A stretch of DNA of 64,000 nt from Intestinimonas massiliensis (ex Afouda et al. 2020) (GCF_001244995.1 NZ_LN869529.1:255454-319453), one strand, 5' to 3'; numbered from the stretch's first letter, positions 15,073-23,217 are shown. Notes: generated by a model from the letters alone, not told the origin. Program-made: numbers and translations.

Positions 15073-15135
15073 GTAAAGCTTCCTTTACATCTCGTATGAT
15101 AGCACAGCACGTGTCTATTGTCAAGTTTCCTTTAC
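15073..15135 (-). promoter_or_regulatory. autoregulated promoter of the XRE operon
   Basis: On the minus strand TTGACA (15124-15119), 17-base spacer, TATCAT (15101-15096). Palindrome 1, GTAAAGGAAACTTGAC (15135-15120), overlaps the -35; palindrome 2, GTAAAGGAAGCTTTAC (15088-15073), covers the start point. Both sit in the longer direct repeat ATGTAAAGGAA, so two dimers would bracket the promoter. Confidence 0.75.
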
Positions 15136-15188
15136 ATTATTTCGCCAGTTCATCACAGAAAAGTGACAAATTATTTATATTCATATAA

Positions 15189-15225
15189 AGAGGAACGCCC
15201 AGAGCATTAGTCCGGGCGTTCCTCT
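15189..15225 (-). terminator. terminator downstream of the SLH gene
   Basis: Twelve-bp stem (AGAGGAACGCCC and complement) with a 13-base loop; on the minus strand it is followed by the T-rich TTATATGAATATAAAT. Confidence 0.7.
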
Positions 15226-15287
15226 CGGTATGCAGATAACTGCTTCTTTTACCTCATATTCCATTACTGTTTTATGACTGTCTGCCT

Positions 15288-15307
15288 ATGCGCCGCAGGG
15301 GTGTTTT
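15288..15307 (-). repeat. right arm of the 20-bp inverted repeat
   Basis: Exact reverse complement of 14115-14134, ending 3 bases before the SLH gene stop codon. Confidence 0.85.
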
Positions 15308-15310
15308 CGT

Positions 15311-16633
15311 TTACCAGCGGAACAGCCCGCCGGTCTCACGGGCGTCCAGGACCTCCAGCGCGCCGCAGAGCATCTCCGCGGCTTCGGCGCGGGTCAGGCC
15401 GCGGTTCAGGGAAAGGGAGCCAGTGGCGTCGGCGCGGATCACGCCTACCGTTTCCAGGTTGACCGCCGCCTGGTAGGCCCAGGCGGGGGTGGAGTCGGCG
15501 TCGGTAAAGAAGGTGGGGGTGGTCACGTCGGTGACCTGGAGCAGGCGGTTGAGCAGTACGGTGGCCTCCGCCTTGGTGATGGTGGCGTCGGGATGGAAGA
15601 CCACGCCCTGGTCGCTGACGCTGCCCTGCACCACGCCGGACTTCAGGGCGGAGGAGACGTAGGGCTTGGCCCAGGTGGCGATGGAGGCGTCGTCGGCAAA
15701 GCCCGTGCGGGTGATGTCCTCCAAAGCCTCCAGGCCCACGGTGTGCATGGCCAGGGCAGTGAATTCATCCCGGCTGACGGGCAGGTCGGGCTGGAAGAAG
15801 TACTGCCCGCCCATGCACTCGCCGATGAGGATGCCCTCTTCGGCCAACCGGATGGCCGCCCGGTGGGCGGCGTGGCCGTCCAGGTCGGCGTAGGTCACCT
15901 TGGTGTTGGCTTTTTCAATTTTCACCTTGACGGTGGCGGGGGCGGAGGTGTTGCCCACGGCGTCCACGGCCACGTAGGTGAAGGTGTCCTTGCCGGTTTT
16001 GTTCTCATAGGGGGTGTAGACGAATGTGGCGGAGCCGTCCTCGGGCAGAGTGACGGAGCCCCGGGCGGGCTTGTTCGCCAGACGGAAGGTGAGGATGTCA
16101 CCCTCCGGGTCCACGGCGGCGAACTGGGCGGTGACGGCCACGTTTTTATAAGTGGTCAGCTCCAGATTTTCCGCGATGGGGGAGCCGTTCTCTGCAGTGA
16201 GCAGATAGAGGTTCACCGTCGTGTCCGCCCCGGCGGAGCCGTCGGAGAACACGGGGGTGAAGGAGAAGGACGTGGTGGCCACGGTGGGGGTGGCCAGCGG
16301 GGTGAAGCGCAGGCCGGCCACGGCGCTCATACCCACCACGTCGCCCACCGCCAGCTCCACGTTCCCCATGGTCAGGATGCCGGCGTTGGCATCGGGCAGG
16401 GCGGTGAGCACGATGGAGTCCAGCTCCAGGTCGGTGTTCTCCACCAGGAAGTCGGCGGCCGAGAAGGTAAAGACCTCCTGCACGGTGCCGTTTTTGCCGA
16501 AGGTGGCCACCGCGGGCCCTTCCTCCTGGACGGTGGCGAGCAGTTGGGCAGAGGCGGGGATGGCGGTCAGGGCGGCCAGCACGGACGCCAGCGTCAAAAG
16601 GGTCATGCGGCGCAGGATCTGAGTTCGTTTCAA
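15311..16633 (-). CDS. secreted S-layer homology (SLH) domain protein
   Basis: A 440-residue exported protein. Signal peptide residues 1-29 end at IPASAQ. Then beta-rich repeats, including a bacterial Ig/cadherin-like module (VDPEGDILTFRLANKP ... FTYVAVDAVGNTSAPATVKVKI, about 170-245), then three SLH repeats (starting near YADLDGHAAH, GFADDASIATWA and FTDADSTPAWAY) that should anchor it to secondary cell wall polymer. Start TTG at 16633 follows AAGGAGG by 8 bases; ATG at 16654 lies on the far side of that site. Role likely structural. Confidence 0.88.
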   Translation of the reverse strand: MKRTQILRRMTLLTLASVLAALTAIPASAQLLATVQEEGPAVATFGKNGTVQEVFTFSAADFLVENTDLELDSIVLTALPDANAGILTMGNVELAVGDVVGMSAVAGLRFTPLATPTVATTSFSFTPVFSDGSAGADTTVNLYLLTAENGSPIAENLELTTYKNVAVTAQFAAVDPEGDILTFRLANKPARGSVTLPEDGSATFVYTPYENKTGKDTFTYVAVDAVGNTSAPATVKVKIEKANTKVTYADLDGHAAHRAAIRLAEEGILIGECMGGQYFFQPDLPVSRDEFTALAMHTVGLEALEDITRTGFADDASIATWAKPYVSSALKSGVVQGSVSDQGVVFHPDATITKAEATVLLNRLLQVTDVTTPTFFTDADSTPAWAYQAAVNLETVGVIRADATGSLSLNRGLTRAEAAEMLCGALEVLDARETGGLFRW

Positions 16634-16751
16634 AGGGATGACCTCCTTGTACATTCGGGTCTTGTGATACCAGTACGGTGTGGTCTTATTCTTGACACAT
16701 GCCAGACAAATATTCCAGCACAGCAGGAAAATTACAGGGACGCCGGATGAC

Positions 16752-18086
16752 TCAGAGCGGACCGCGCCGGCGCCACCGCCCCAGCCGGAACCAAAGCAGG
16801 CCCAGCAGGGCCGAGGGAATGGGGGCCAGCATCTCGGCCCAGCACAGCCCGGAAAAGCCCAGCGCGCCGCCCAGCCACCAGGACAGGGCCAGGCGCATTA
16901 CCACCGAGTGCAGCATGGCGTTGCCCATGGCCAGGCCCGCGGCTCCCACGCCGGTGGCCAGGGAGTCAAAGAGATACATGGCGGCGTAAAAGGCGAAGTT
17001 TACCGAGCAGCAGATGCGCAGATAGGTCACCCCCGCCGCCACCACGGCGGGATTCGGGTCAAAGAGGGCCACGATGGGCCCGGCAAAGAGCTGGACCAGC
17101 GCCACGGTGCCGGCGCACAGGGCCAAAGAGAGGTGCAGGCCCCAGCGGAGCGCCCCGGCGGCCCGGTCCGGGTCCCCGGCCCCCATGCACTGGCCGGCCA
17201 TGGTGGTCACCGCCATCCCCACCGCCCAGCAGGGCATGGCGGCGAAGGTGTTCACCTTCAGCCCCACCCCCGCGGCGGCGGCCGCTGCGGTACCGTGGAG
17301 GTTGAACCATCCGGTGACCAGCAGATAGGACAGATTGACCACTGAGAGCTGTACGGCGGTGGGCAGGCCGATGCGCAGCAGGGCGATGGACAGGGCCCGG
17401 CCGGGGAGAAAGTGCCGGGGCTGGAGGCCGGAGAATAGGCCCCTGCGGAAGCAGAACCTTAAGGCGGCCAGGCAGGAGACCGCCTGGGAGCAAACGGTGG
17501 CCAGGGCGGCGCCTACGGTCCCGAGACCCAGCGCGCCCACCAGCAGCAGGTCCAGCGCGACGTTGACCGCGGTGGCCAGGGCCACGAAGAGGAGAGGGCT
17601 GACGGAATCCCCCAGGCCTCGCAGCACGCCGCACACGGCGTTGTAGCCCAGCACGAAAAAGGTGCCGCCGCAGATGACCAGCAGATAGCCGTGGGCCAGG
17701 GCCAGGGCCTCGCCGGGTACGTGCATGGCCCGCAGGATGGGCCCGCAGGTCAGCAGGCCTAGGGCGGTGACGGCCAGAGCGATCAGGCCGGAGAGGGTGA
17801 ACAGGGCGCCGATGACCCGGCGGAGGCCCTCCGGGTCCCCGGCCCCCTGGCGCTGAGCCACCAGCACCGAGCCGCCGGTGGCCGCGCCGGAGCAGAGGGA
17901 GGTGATGACGTAGCAGAGCATGGCGGCGCTGCTGACGGCAGCTAGGCCGGGGCTGCCCAGAAAGCGGCCCACCACCAGCATATCCACCAGTTGGTAGAGG
18001 GATTGGAGCACGTTGGCGAACAAAAGGGGCAGGGCAAAGCGGAACAGGCGCTTGGGCACGCTGCCCGTGGTGAGATCGGATGTCAT
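16752..18086 (-). CDS. MATE-family efflux transporter
   Basis: A 444-residue, 12-helix MATE (multidrug and toxic compound extrusion) protein. Family features: LPLLFANVLQSLYQLVDMLVVGRFLG in helix 1, the repeat of this motif in the second half (LRIGLPTAVQLSVVNLSYLLV) and GLGDSVSPLLFVALATAVNVALDLLLV. It would export cationic drugs using an ion gradient. GAGG stands 8 bases before ATG. It is preceded by a 265-base leader with a short peptide gene and two terminators, indicating attenuation control. Confidence 0.93.
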   Translation of the reverse strand: MTSDLTTGSVPKRLFRFALPLLFANVLQSLYQLVDMLVVGRFLGSPGLAAVSSAAMLCYVITSLCSGAATGGSVLVAQRQGAGDPEGLRRVIGALFTLSGLIALAVTALGLLTCGPILRAMHVPGEALALAHGYLLVICGGTFFVLGYNAVCGVLRGLGDSVSPLLFVALATAVNVALDLLLVGALGLGTVGAALATVCSQAVSCLAALRFCFRRGLFSGLQPRHFLPGRALSIALLRIGLPTAVQLSVVNLSYLLVTGWFNLHGTAAAAAAGVGLKVNTFAAMPCWAVGMAVTTMAGQCMGAGDPDRAAGALRWGLHLSLALCAGTVALVQLFAGPIVALFDPNPAVVAAGVTYLRICCSVNFAFYAAMYLFDSLATGVGAAGLAMGNAMLHSVVMRLALSWWLGGALGFSGLCWAEMLAPIPSALLGLLWFRLGRWRRRGPL

Positions 18087-18133
18087 ATCGGGTTTCCTCG
18101 CTTTGTATCAGATTGGGCCGGGACCGGAAAAGC

Positions 18134-18166
18134 AAAAAGGCCGCGGACGAGCCATCGTCCGCGGCC
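18134..18166 (-). terminator. second attenuator terminator of the MATE leader
   Basis: Twelve-bp stem GGCCGCGGACGA with loop TGGC and complement, followed on the minus strand by TTTTTGC. The opposite side also has a T-run (AAAGTTTTTT). Confidence 0.8.
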
Positions 18167-18251
18167 AAAGTTTTTTCCCGTCCCGGCGGAGGGCGCATTC
18201 CACCAGACGCGGCCGAAAGCCGCGCCTGCTGCGCCCTACTCGCCGATGAAG

Positions 18252-18299
18252 AGAAAAAGCAGCTCCGAACAATGCTTCATCGTTTCCGTTGTCCGGAGC
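18252..18299 (-). terminator. first attenuator terminator of the MATE leader
   Basis: GCTCCGGACAA pairs with TTGTTCGGAGC (one G-U), followed by TGCTTTTTCT. The left arm is inside the leader peptide coding sequence, so a ribosome there would prevent the hairpin. Confidence 0.75.
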
Positions 18300-18321
18300 C
18301 AAGTCTGATACACAGCTTCAT
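18277..18321 (-). CDS. leader peptide of the MATE attenuator
   Basis: Fourteen codons, MKLCIRLGSGQRKR, with a purine-rich AGGAAAGGA about 11 bases upstream. The end carries an Arg-Lys-Arg run, an R-x-R pattern of the kind at which macrolide-bound ribosomes stall in some Erm leaders. The stop codon falls in the loop of the first terminator. Drug-dependent stalling is an inference. Confidence 0.55.
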   Translation of the reverse strand: MKLCIRLGSGQRKR

Positions 18322-18351
18322 ACCCAAGGGGTCCTTTCCTGAGCTGAGGTC

Positions 18352-18380
18352 ATTATAGCCAAAGAAGCCGAAATTGTCAA
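18352..18380 (-). promoter_or_regulatory. consensus sigma-A promoter of the MATE leader
   Basis: TTGACA (18380-18375), 17-base spacer, TATAAT (18357-18352): a perfect consensus pair. A rightward -10 TATAAT for the MBL lipoprotein gene is at 18411-18416 without a clear -35. Confidence 0.85.
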
Positions 18381-18448
18381 ATTGGGGGTGCCAAACCGGG
18401 ATGGGTGCGGTATAATGGACAGGCGACATTGCATAAAGAGAGGTACTT

Positions 18449-19492
18449 ATGAAACGACTGCTGACATTGCTGCTAGGGCTGCTGCTGGCCCTGTCCCTCG
18501 CCGGGTGCGGAACATCTCGCCCCCAGGCGTCCGCCTCCGCCGGGCCGGCAGGGGGTACGCTGGAGGTCCATTTCATCGACGTGGGCCAGGCCGACGCCGC
18601 CCTGCTCCTGTGCGGGGGGGAGACCATGCTCATCGACGGGGGCAACGTGGACGATTCCGACCTCATCGTGTCCTACCTGTCCGGCCAGGGGGTGGAGAGG
18701 CTGGACTATGTGGTGTGCACACACGCCCATGAGGACCATGTGGGCGGGCTGGCCGGGGCGCTGGCCGCCTACCCGGCGGGGATGGTATACAGCCCCGTGA
18801 TCCAATACGATTCCCGGGCCTTCGGGAATTTTGACAAGTATGTCGAGCAGCAGGGGCTGGAGCTCACCATCCCGGAGTCCGGCGACGCCTGGACGCTGGG
18901 GGAGGCCGCTGTCACCGTGCTGGGCCCCCGGAAGGAGTACGAGCAGACCAATAACACCTCCATCGTCCTGCGGGTGGACTTTGGGGAGACCTCCTTCCTC
19001 TTTACCGGCGACATGGAGCGGGACGCCGAGGCCGACCTGCTGGATGCGGGCGCGGACCTGAAGGCCGACGTGCTCAAGGTGGGGCACCACGGCAGCAGCA
19101 CCTCCACCAGCTATCCTTTTCTGCGGGAGGTCCTGCCGGAGTACGCCGTCATCTCCTGCGGGACGGGCAACAGCTATGGCCACCCCCACGACGAGACCAT
19201 GAGCCGCCTGCGGGACGCCGACGTGACGGTCTACCGCACCGATCTGCAGGGGCACGTCGTCTGCACCAGCGACGGGACCGGCCTGACCTTTACCACCCAG
19301 AAGAACCAGGACGCGGACACCAATCCCGATGAAGCGGAGGGGGCGGGGACCTATATCGGGAACAAAAACTCCCAGGTGTTCCACCGCCCGGACTGCACCG
19401 GCCTGCCCGCCGCGCAGAACCAGGTGGTCTTCGACAGCCGGGCCGAGGCGGTGGCGGCAGGCTATACCCCCTGCGGGCGGTGTAAGCCGTGA
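18449..19492 (+). CDS. secreted MBL-fold lipoprotein (ComEC-like hydrolase domain)
   Basis: A 347-residue lipoprotein: signal peptide with lipobox LAGC (Cys 20), a ComEC/Rec2-type metallo-beta-lactamase domain (HFIDVGQADAALL, THAHEDHVGG, LFTGDMERDAE, KVGHHGSSTSTS), then a C-terminal Ada-type metal-binding module (FHRPDCTG ... GYTPCGRCKP, last ~45 residues). The stand-alone hydrolase part of ComEC degrades one DNA strand during uptake; extracellular nuclease or phosphodiesterase activity is likely, the substrate unproven. Confidence 0.88.
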   Translation: MKRLLTLLLGLLLALSLAGCGTSRPQASASAGPAGGTLEVHFIDVGQADAALLLCGGETMLIDGGNVDDSDLIVSYLSGQGVERLDYVVCTHAHEDHVGGLAGALAAYPAGMVYSPVIQYDSRAFGNFDKYVEQQGLELTIPESGDAWTLGEAAVTVLGPRKEYEQTNNTSIVLRVDFGETSFLFTGDMERDAEADLLDAGADLKADVLKVGHHGSSTSTSYPFLREVLPEYAVISCGTGNSYGHPHDETMSRLRDADVTVYRTDLQGHVVCTSDGTGLTFTTQKNQDADTNPDEAEGAGTYIGNKNSQVFHRPDCTGLPAAQNQVVFDSRAEAVAAGYTPCGRCKP

Positions 19493-19501
19493 AAAGAAAG
19501 A

Positions 19502-19530
19502 CCGGGCGCGAGGGTTTCCCTCGCGCCCGG
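19502..19530. terminator. bidirectional terminator between convergent genes
   Basis: Thirteen-bp stem CCGGGCGCGAGGG with loop TTT; A-rich on the left, CCTTTG on the right. Confidence 0.75.
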
Positions 19531-19544
19531 CCTTTGCAATCCCA

Positions 19545-20738
19545 TTACAACTGACTGCGGTCCCGGAGCCAACTGGGCAGGGAGCGCATCTTGACGCCGG
19601 AGACGATGCCCATGCAGGCGAAGAGGGTGAGGATGGAGGAGCCGCCGTAGCTGAAGAAGGGCAGGGTCAGCCCCACCAGAGGAAAGATATAGAGGCAGGA
19701 GGCCACGTTGACGAAGGTCTGGATGAGGAGCATCCCGCCGTAGCCCATGGCCACATAGGCGCTCATAGGGCTGCTGGCGTGGCGGGCCACCCACAGGCAG
19801 CGCAGGATGATGGCGGTCAGCAGCAGCAGGACCAGAAGGCATCCCACGAGGCCCAGCTCCTCCCCGCAGACGGCAAAGATCTCGTCGGTATAGCGGGCGT
19901 TCAGGGCCTCCTCCGCCGTGCTCTGGGTCTGTGTGCCCTGGAGGTAGCCCTGCCCGGTGAGGCCGCCGCTGCCGATGGCCAGGATGCTGCGGCTCTGCTG
20001 CCAGCCCTTGCCCTGGGTCTGTTCCAGGTAGCTGGCAGGCTCGGTGACGCCCAGGATGTGGTCGATGACGACGGTAAAGCGCAAAGTGATGTACTGGGGC
20101 AGGTGGGGCCACACCAGCGCCAGCCCGCCCGCGGCGGCCCCGCCGCCCAGGAGGAACCACCGCTTTTTGACCCCGGCGGTCCAGGCCATGACCACGAACA
20201 GGAAGAGATAGACCAGCACCATACCGAAATCGCCCGAGACCACCGCGATGAGCCCGGCCATGAAAAGCGTGTGGCCGGCCAGCAGAAAGACCGGGCCGGG
20301 GCGGCTGATGCCCCACTCCTGATAGCGGGCGCACTGCCAGGCCAGCACGAGGATGAAGAAGATCTTGGCCACCTCGGCGGGCTGGATGTTCACCGGCAGG
20401 AAGGGAAAGTCCAGCCAACTGTTGTTGCCGGTCTCCTCCTTGCCCACGCCGAAGGGGGTGAGCAGCAGCAGGATGAGGAAGACGTTGAAGACCAGCATCC
20501 ACTTCCAGGACCGCTCGGTGAACAGCTCGATATCCACGAAGGACATGACGGCGTAGGCCACCACTCCGAGGCAGATAGCCGCGAGCTGGATGGGGACGAA
20601 CCGGGAGCCGGCCTCGCCCAGATAGCGGGTGGCGCTGTAGATCAGCACCACGCCGAACAGGGAGGCCGCCACGCACAGCCCCAGAAGCAGCAGGTCAGCC
20701 TTATGGAAAAATTCGCGCAGGGCGTCCCGGAACCACAT
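19545..20738 (-). CDS. SEDS-family peptidoglycan polymerase (RodA/FtsW/SpoVE type)
   Basis: A 397-residue, roughly ten-helix SEDS glycosyltransferase that polymerises lipid II, working with a class B PBP. Signatures: NIQPAEVAKIFFILVLA, SGDFGMVLVYLFLFVVMAW, the large loop with QQSRSILAIGSGGLTGQGYLQGTQTQ, and the C-terminal GLTLPFFSYGGSS. The NSWLDFPFLPVNIQPAE stretch and GQGYLQGTQTQ loop look closer to RodA than FtsW. No PBP is adjacent. ATG at 20738 follows GGAGG; an upstream in-frame start at 20771 does not. Confidence 0.92.
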   Translation of the reverse strand: MWFRDALREFFHKADLLLLGLCVAASLFGVVLIYSATRYLGEAGSRFVPIQLAAICLGVVAYAVMSFVDIELFTERSWKWMLVFNVFLILLLLTPFGVGKEETGNNSWLDFPFLPVNIQPAEVAKIFFILVLAWQCARYQEWGISRPGPVFLLAGHTLFMAGLIAVVSGDFGMVLVYLFLFVVMAWTAGVKKRWFLLGGGAAAGGLALVWPHLPQYITLRFTVVIDHILGVTEPASYLEQTQGKGWQQSRSILAIGSGGLTGQGYLQGTQTQSTAEEALNARYTDEIFAVCGEELGLVGCLLVLLLLTAIILRCLWVARHASSPMSAYVAMGYGGMLLIQTFVNVASCLYIFPLVGLTLPFFSYGGSSILTLFACMGIVSGVKMRSLPSWLRDRSQL

Positions 20739-20784
20739 GGACACGGCCCTCCTTTTGGTATTCAGCAGCAAACGCGGATATATT

Positions 20785-20846
20785 ATTGTACCACCTTCCC
20801 GCCGGTTCGTAAACCGTTTTACAAAAGCGGAAAGCTGTGATATAAT
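20785..20846. promoter_or_regulatory. divergent promoters of the SEDS and tsaE genes
   Basis: Leftward: TTTACG (20813-20808), 17 bases, TACAAT (20790-20785). Rightward: TTTACA (20818-20823), 17 bases, TATAAT (20841-20846). The two -35 boxes are only 4 bases apart, so polymerases would compete. Confidence 0.75.
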
Positions 20847-20879
20847 ACCTCAGAATTTTGAACGGAAGGGGGCGGGCGC

Positions 20880-21308
20880 GTGGACTATCTCTCCAACAGC
20901 GTGGAGGAGACCGAAGCCCTGGGGGCGGAGCTGGCCGGCCGGCTGGAGCCGGGAGACGTGGTGGCCTTCACCGGGGACCTGGGGGCGGGCAAGACCGCCT
21001 TTGTCCGGGGTCTGGCCCGGGGCCTGGGCATCCCGGACCGGGTGACCAGCCCCACCTTTACCATCGTCAACGAGTACGAGGGGGGGCGTCTGCCCCTGTT
21101 CCACTTTGACATGTACCGCCTGGGTTCGGCCGACGAGCTGTATGACATCGGCTGGGAGGACTATCTGGCCCGGGGCGGGGTATGCGCCGTGGAGTGGAGC
21201 GAGATCGTCCGCGACGCCTTGGAGCCCGGCTGTATCCGGGTGGACCTGCGCCGCGGGGAGCGCGACGGGCAGCGGCGGATCACCGTCACAGAGGAGGAAC
21301 CCACATGA
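20880..21308 (+). CDS. tsaE: tRNA t6A synthesis ATPase TsaE
   Basis: A 142-residue P-loop protein, Walker A GDLGAGKT at residues 32-39, with the family segments [20 protein letters not shown] and the acidic VEWSE. TsaE binds the TsaB-TsaD complex and drives cycles of N6-threonylcarbamoyl-adenosine formation on tRNA. GTG start after GAAGGGGG. It overlaps tsaB by 4 bases (ATGA). The third partner TsaD is not in the window. Confidence 0.94.
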   Translation: MDYLSNSVEETEALGAELAGRLEPGDVVAFTGDLGAGKTAFVRGLARGLGIPDRVTSPTFTIVNEYEGGRLPLFHFDMYRLGSADELYDIGWEDYLARGGVCAVEWSEIVRDALEPGCIRVDLRRGERDGQRRITVTEEEPT

Positions 21309-22033
21309 AGATACTGGCGCTGGAGTCCTCCGCCGTGGCCTGCTCGGTGTGCCTGTGGGAGGATGGGCGGCTGCTGGCCCAGTCCTTCCAGAACAGCGGC
21401 CTGACCCATTCCCGCACCCTGATGTCTCTGTGCGGGGACCTGCTGAAAAACGGTGGGTACACCCTGGATGAGGTGGACGTGGTGGCCGTGGCGGCGGGAC
21501 CGGGGTCCTTTACCGGCCTGCGCATCGGCGTGGCGGCGGCCAAGGGGCTGGCCTGGGCAGGGGACAAGCTCTGCGCCGGGGTGTCCACTCTGGAGGCCAT
21601 GGCCTGGCCCCTGGCGCATCTGGAGGGGGCCGACCTCTGCGCCGTCATGGACGCCCGGCGGCAGCAGGTCTACAACGCCCTGTTCGAGGTGCGGGGCGGC
21701 GCGCTGCTGCGCCGGTGCCCCGACCGGGCCGTGAGCGTCGAACAACTGGCAGCCGAGCTGGAGGTGCGGAAAAAACCGCAGATTTTGGTTGGAGACGGGA
21801 CGAAGCTGTGCTATAATGAGCTCACGAAGCGCGGTCTTCCTATGGGGCCCGCACCGCCTCACCTGGTGTTTCAGAGCGCCTGGGGGGTTGCCCTGGCGGC
21901 GGCGGAGCTGGCTGGCCGGGGCGGACTGGTGACGGCCGCCGGGCTGGAGCCGGTCTACCACCGGCTCTCCCAGGCGGAGCGGGAGCGGCTTGCGAGACAA
22001 GGAAAAGCTGAAAAATGTAAAGGGGACAACTGA
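21305..22033 (+). CDS. tsaB: tRNA t6A synthesis protein TsaB
   Basis: A 242-residue member of the ASKHA fold, the inactive partner that scaffolds TsaD and TsaE. Start [21 protein letters not shown], then [24 protein letters not shown], both typical. C terminus runs into a basic stretch ([14 protein letters not shown]). ATGA overlap with tsaE argues for translational coupling; upp follows after 1 base. Confidence 0.93.
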   Translation: MKILALESSAVACSVCLWEDGRLLAQSFQNSGLTHSRTLMSLCGDLLKNGGYTLDEVDVVAVAAGPGSFTGLRIGVAAAKGLAWAGDKLCAGVSTLEAMAWPLAHLEGADLCAVMDARRQQVYNALFEVRGGALLRRCPDRAVSVEQLAAELEVRKKPQILVGDGTKLCYNELTKRGLPMGPAPPHLVFQSAWGVALAAAELAGRGGLVTAAGLEPVYHRLSQAERERLARQGKAEKCKGDN

Positions 22034-22034
22034 C

Positions 22035-22667
22035 ATGGACGAAATGGTACACATTTTTGATCACCCGCTGATCCAGCATAAACTGGCCATCCTCCGGGAT
22101 GAGTGCACCGGCGTAAAGGAGTTCCGGGAGATCGTCTCCGAGATCGCCTCCCTCATGTGCTACGAGGCGACCCGGGACCTGCCCACCGAGGAGGTCACCA
22201 TCAAGACCCCCGTGGCCACCGGCAAATTCAAGACCCTGGCGGGCAAAAAGCTGGCCATTGTCCCCATCCTGCGGGCCGGACTGGGCATGGTGGACGGCAT
22301 TCTCACCCTCATTCCCTCCGCCAAGGTGGGCCATATCGGTCTGTACCGGGACCCCGACACCCTGGAGCCTGTGGAATACTACTGCAAGATGCCCTCCGAC
22401 ATCGCCGAGCGGGACGTGATCGTCCTGGACCCCATGCTGGCCACCGGCGGCTCGGCCTCCGCGGCCATCCAGTTCATCAAGAACTATGAGGTCAAGCACA
22501 TCAAGCTGATGAACATCATCGCCGCTCCCGAGGGTGTGGAGCGCATCCGCAAGGACCATCCCGACGTGGCCATCTATTGCGCCGCGCTGGACGAGAAGCT
22601 CAATGACCACGGCTACATCGTTCCCGGCCTGGGCGACGCCGGCGACCGCATCTTCGGCACGAAGTAA
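22035..22667 (+). CDS. upp: uracil phosphoribosyltransferase
   Basis: A 210-residue type I PRTase making UMP from uracil and [18 protein letters not shown] is the usual start, [14 protein letters not shown] the substrate loop, [18 protein letters not shown] the PRPP-binding motif, and [17 protein letters not shown] the end, which binds uracil. A reasonable AAAGGGG site precedes ATG inside the end of tsaB. Confidence 0.95.
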   Translation: MDEMVHIFDHPLIQHKLAILRDECTGVKEFREIVSEIASLMCYEATRDLPTEEVTIKTPVATGKFKTLAGKKLAIVPILRAGLGMVDGILTLIPSAKVGHIGLYRDPDTLEPVEYYCKMPSDIAERDVIVLDPMLATGGSASAAIQFIKNYEVKHIKLMNIIAAPEGVERIRKDHPDVAIYCAALDEKLNDHGYIVPGLGDAGDRIFGTK

Positions 22668-22671
22668 GCCG

Positions 22672-23217
22672 GTGCAGCCAGTCTATGAGACGCGGCGGCT
22701 GCGCCTGATGCCGGCCGGACCGGAGTTGGCCGGGGCGGCGGCGGATTACTATCGCCGGAACCGGACCTTTCTGGCCGCTTTCGAGCCGGCGCGGGAGGAG
22801 AGCTTCTTCACGCAGGAGGGGCAGCGCTCCCTGCTGACGGAAGAGGCGCGGCTGGCGGAGGAGGACCGTTCCTACCGCTTCTACCTCGCCCTGCGGGAGG
22901 CGCCGGAGCGGATTGTGGGCCTGGTGGGACTCAACAATCTGGTCCGGGGGGCCTTTCAGTCTTGTTTTCTGGGCTACAAGCTGGACGGCGGGCTGCTGCG
23001 CCGGGGCTATATGACCGAGGCGGTGGAGGAAGCCGTCCGCATCGCCTTCACCGTGCTGGGGCTCCACCGGATTGAGGCCAACATTATGCCCCGGAACACG
23101 GCCTCCCTGGGCGTGGCCCGAAAGGCTGGCTTCCAAGAGGAGGGGCTGGCCGTCCGGTACCTGCGGATCAACGGGGTGTGGGAGGACCACATCCACATGG
23201 TCCGGCGCGACGAGTGA
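22672..23217 (+). CDS. GNAT-family N-acetyltransferase (RimJ/RimL type)
   Basis: A 181-residue acetyltransferase of the ribosomal-protein-acetylating group: YETRRLRLMPAGPE at the start, an acetyl-CoA loop region GYKLDGGLLRRGYMTEAVEEAV, then HRIEANIMPRNTASLGVARKAGFQEEG, the usual end motif. GTG at 22672, 4 bases after upp; the ribosome site would be the AAGTAAG at the end of upp, which is weak. Substrate unknown. Confidence 0.85.
   Translation: MQPVYETRRLRLMPAGPELAGAAADYYRRNRTFLAAFEPAREESFFTQEGQRSLLTEEARLAEEDRSYRFYLALREAPERIVGLVGLNNLVRGAFQSCFLGYKLDGGLLRRGYMTEAVEEAVRIAFTVLGLHRIEANIMPRNTASLGVARKAGFQEEGLAVRYLRINGVWEDHIHMVRRDE

Larger units (their letters stand above)
14135..15287. mobile_element. 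AT-rich insert carrying an XRE repressor and a membrane protein
   Basis: About 1.15 kb that is visibly poorer in GC than its flanks, lying between the two arms of a perfect 20-bp inverted repeat. Contents: a hairpin, a structured stretch, a membrane protein gene and an XRE regulator, both leftward. Internal end-like repeats exist: TAAAACAGTAA at 14148-14158 and inverted at 15264-15274, each 13 bases inside the arms, and GACAGTCATAAAAC at 14217-14230 and inverted at 15269-15282. No transposase or integrase is present, so it is a passive insert or remnant. Confidence 0.6.
18087..18351 (-). promoter_or_regulatory. attenuator leader of the MATE gene
   Basis: The transcript from 18345 or so runs 260 bases before the MATE start. 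In order it holds a 14-codon peptide, a terminator overlapping that peptide, a long hairpin (18185-18245, outer arms CGGCG and inner AGGGCGCA pairing with TGCGCCCT) and a second terminator. TGTATCAGACTTGG in the leader peptide (18312-18299) can pair with CCAATCTGATACA (18116-18104) next to the MATE ribosome site. This fits ribosome-mediated attenuation. Confidence 0.65.

Noticed and set aside
18185-18245. T-box or known riboswitch in the MATE leader (TGGTGGAA segment)
   Set aside because: The T-box consensus AGGGTGGNACCGCG and specifier stem are not present, and the pieces fit peptide-controlled attenuation better; I matched no riboswitch class I know.
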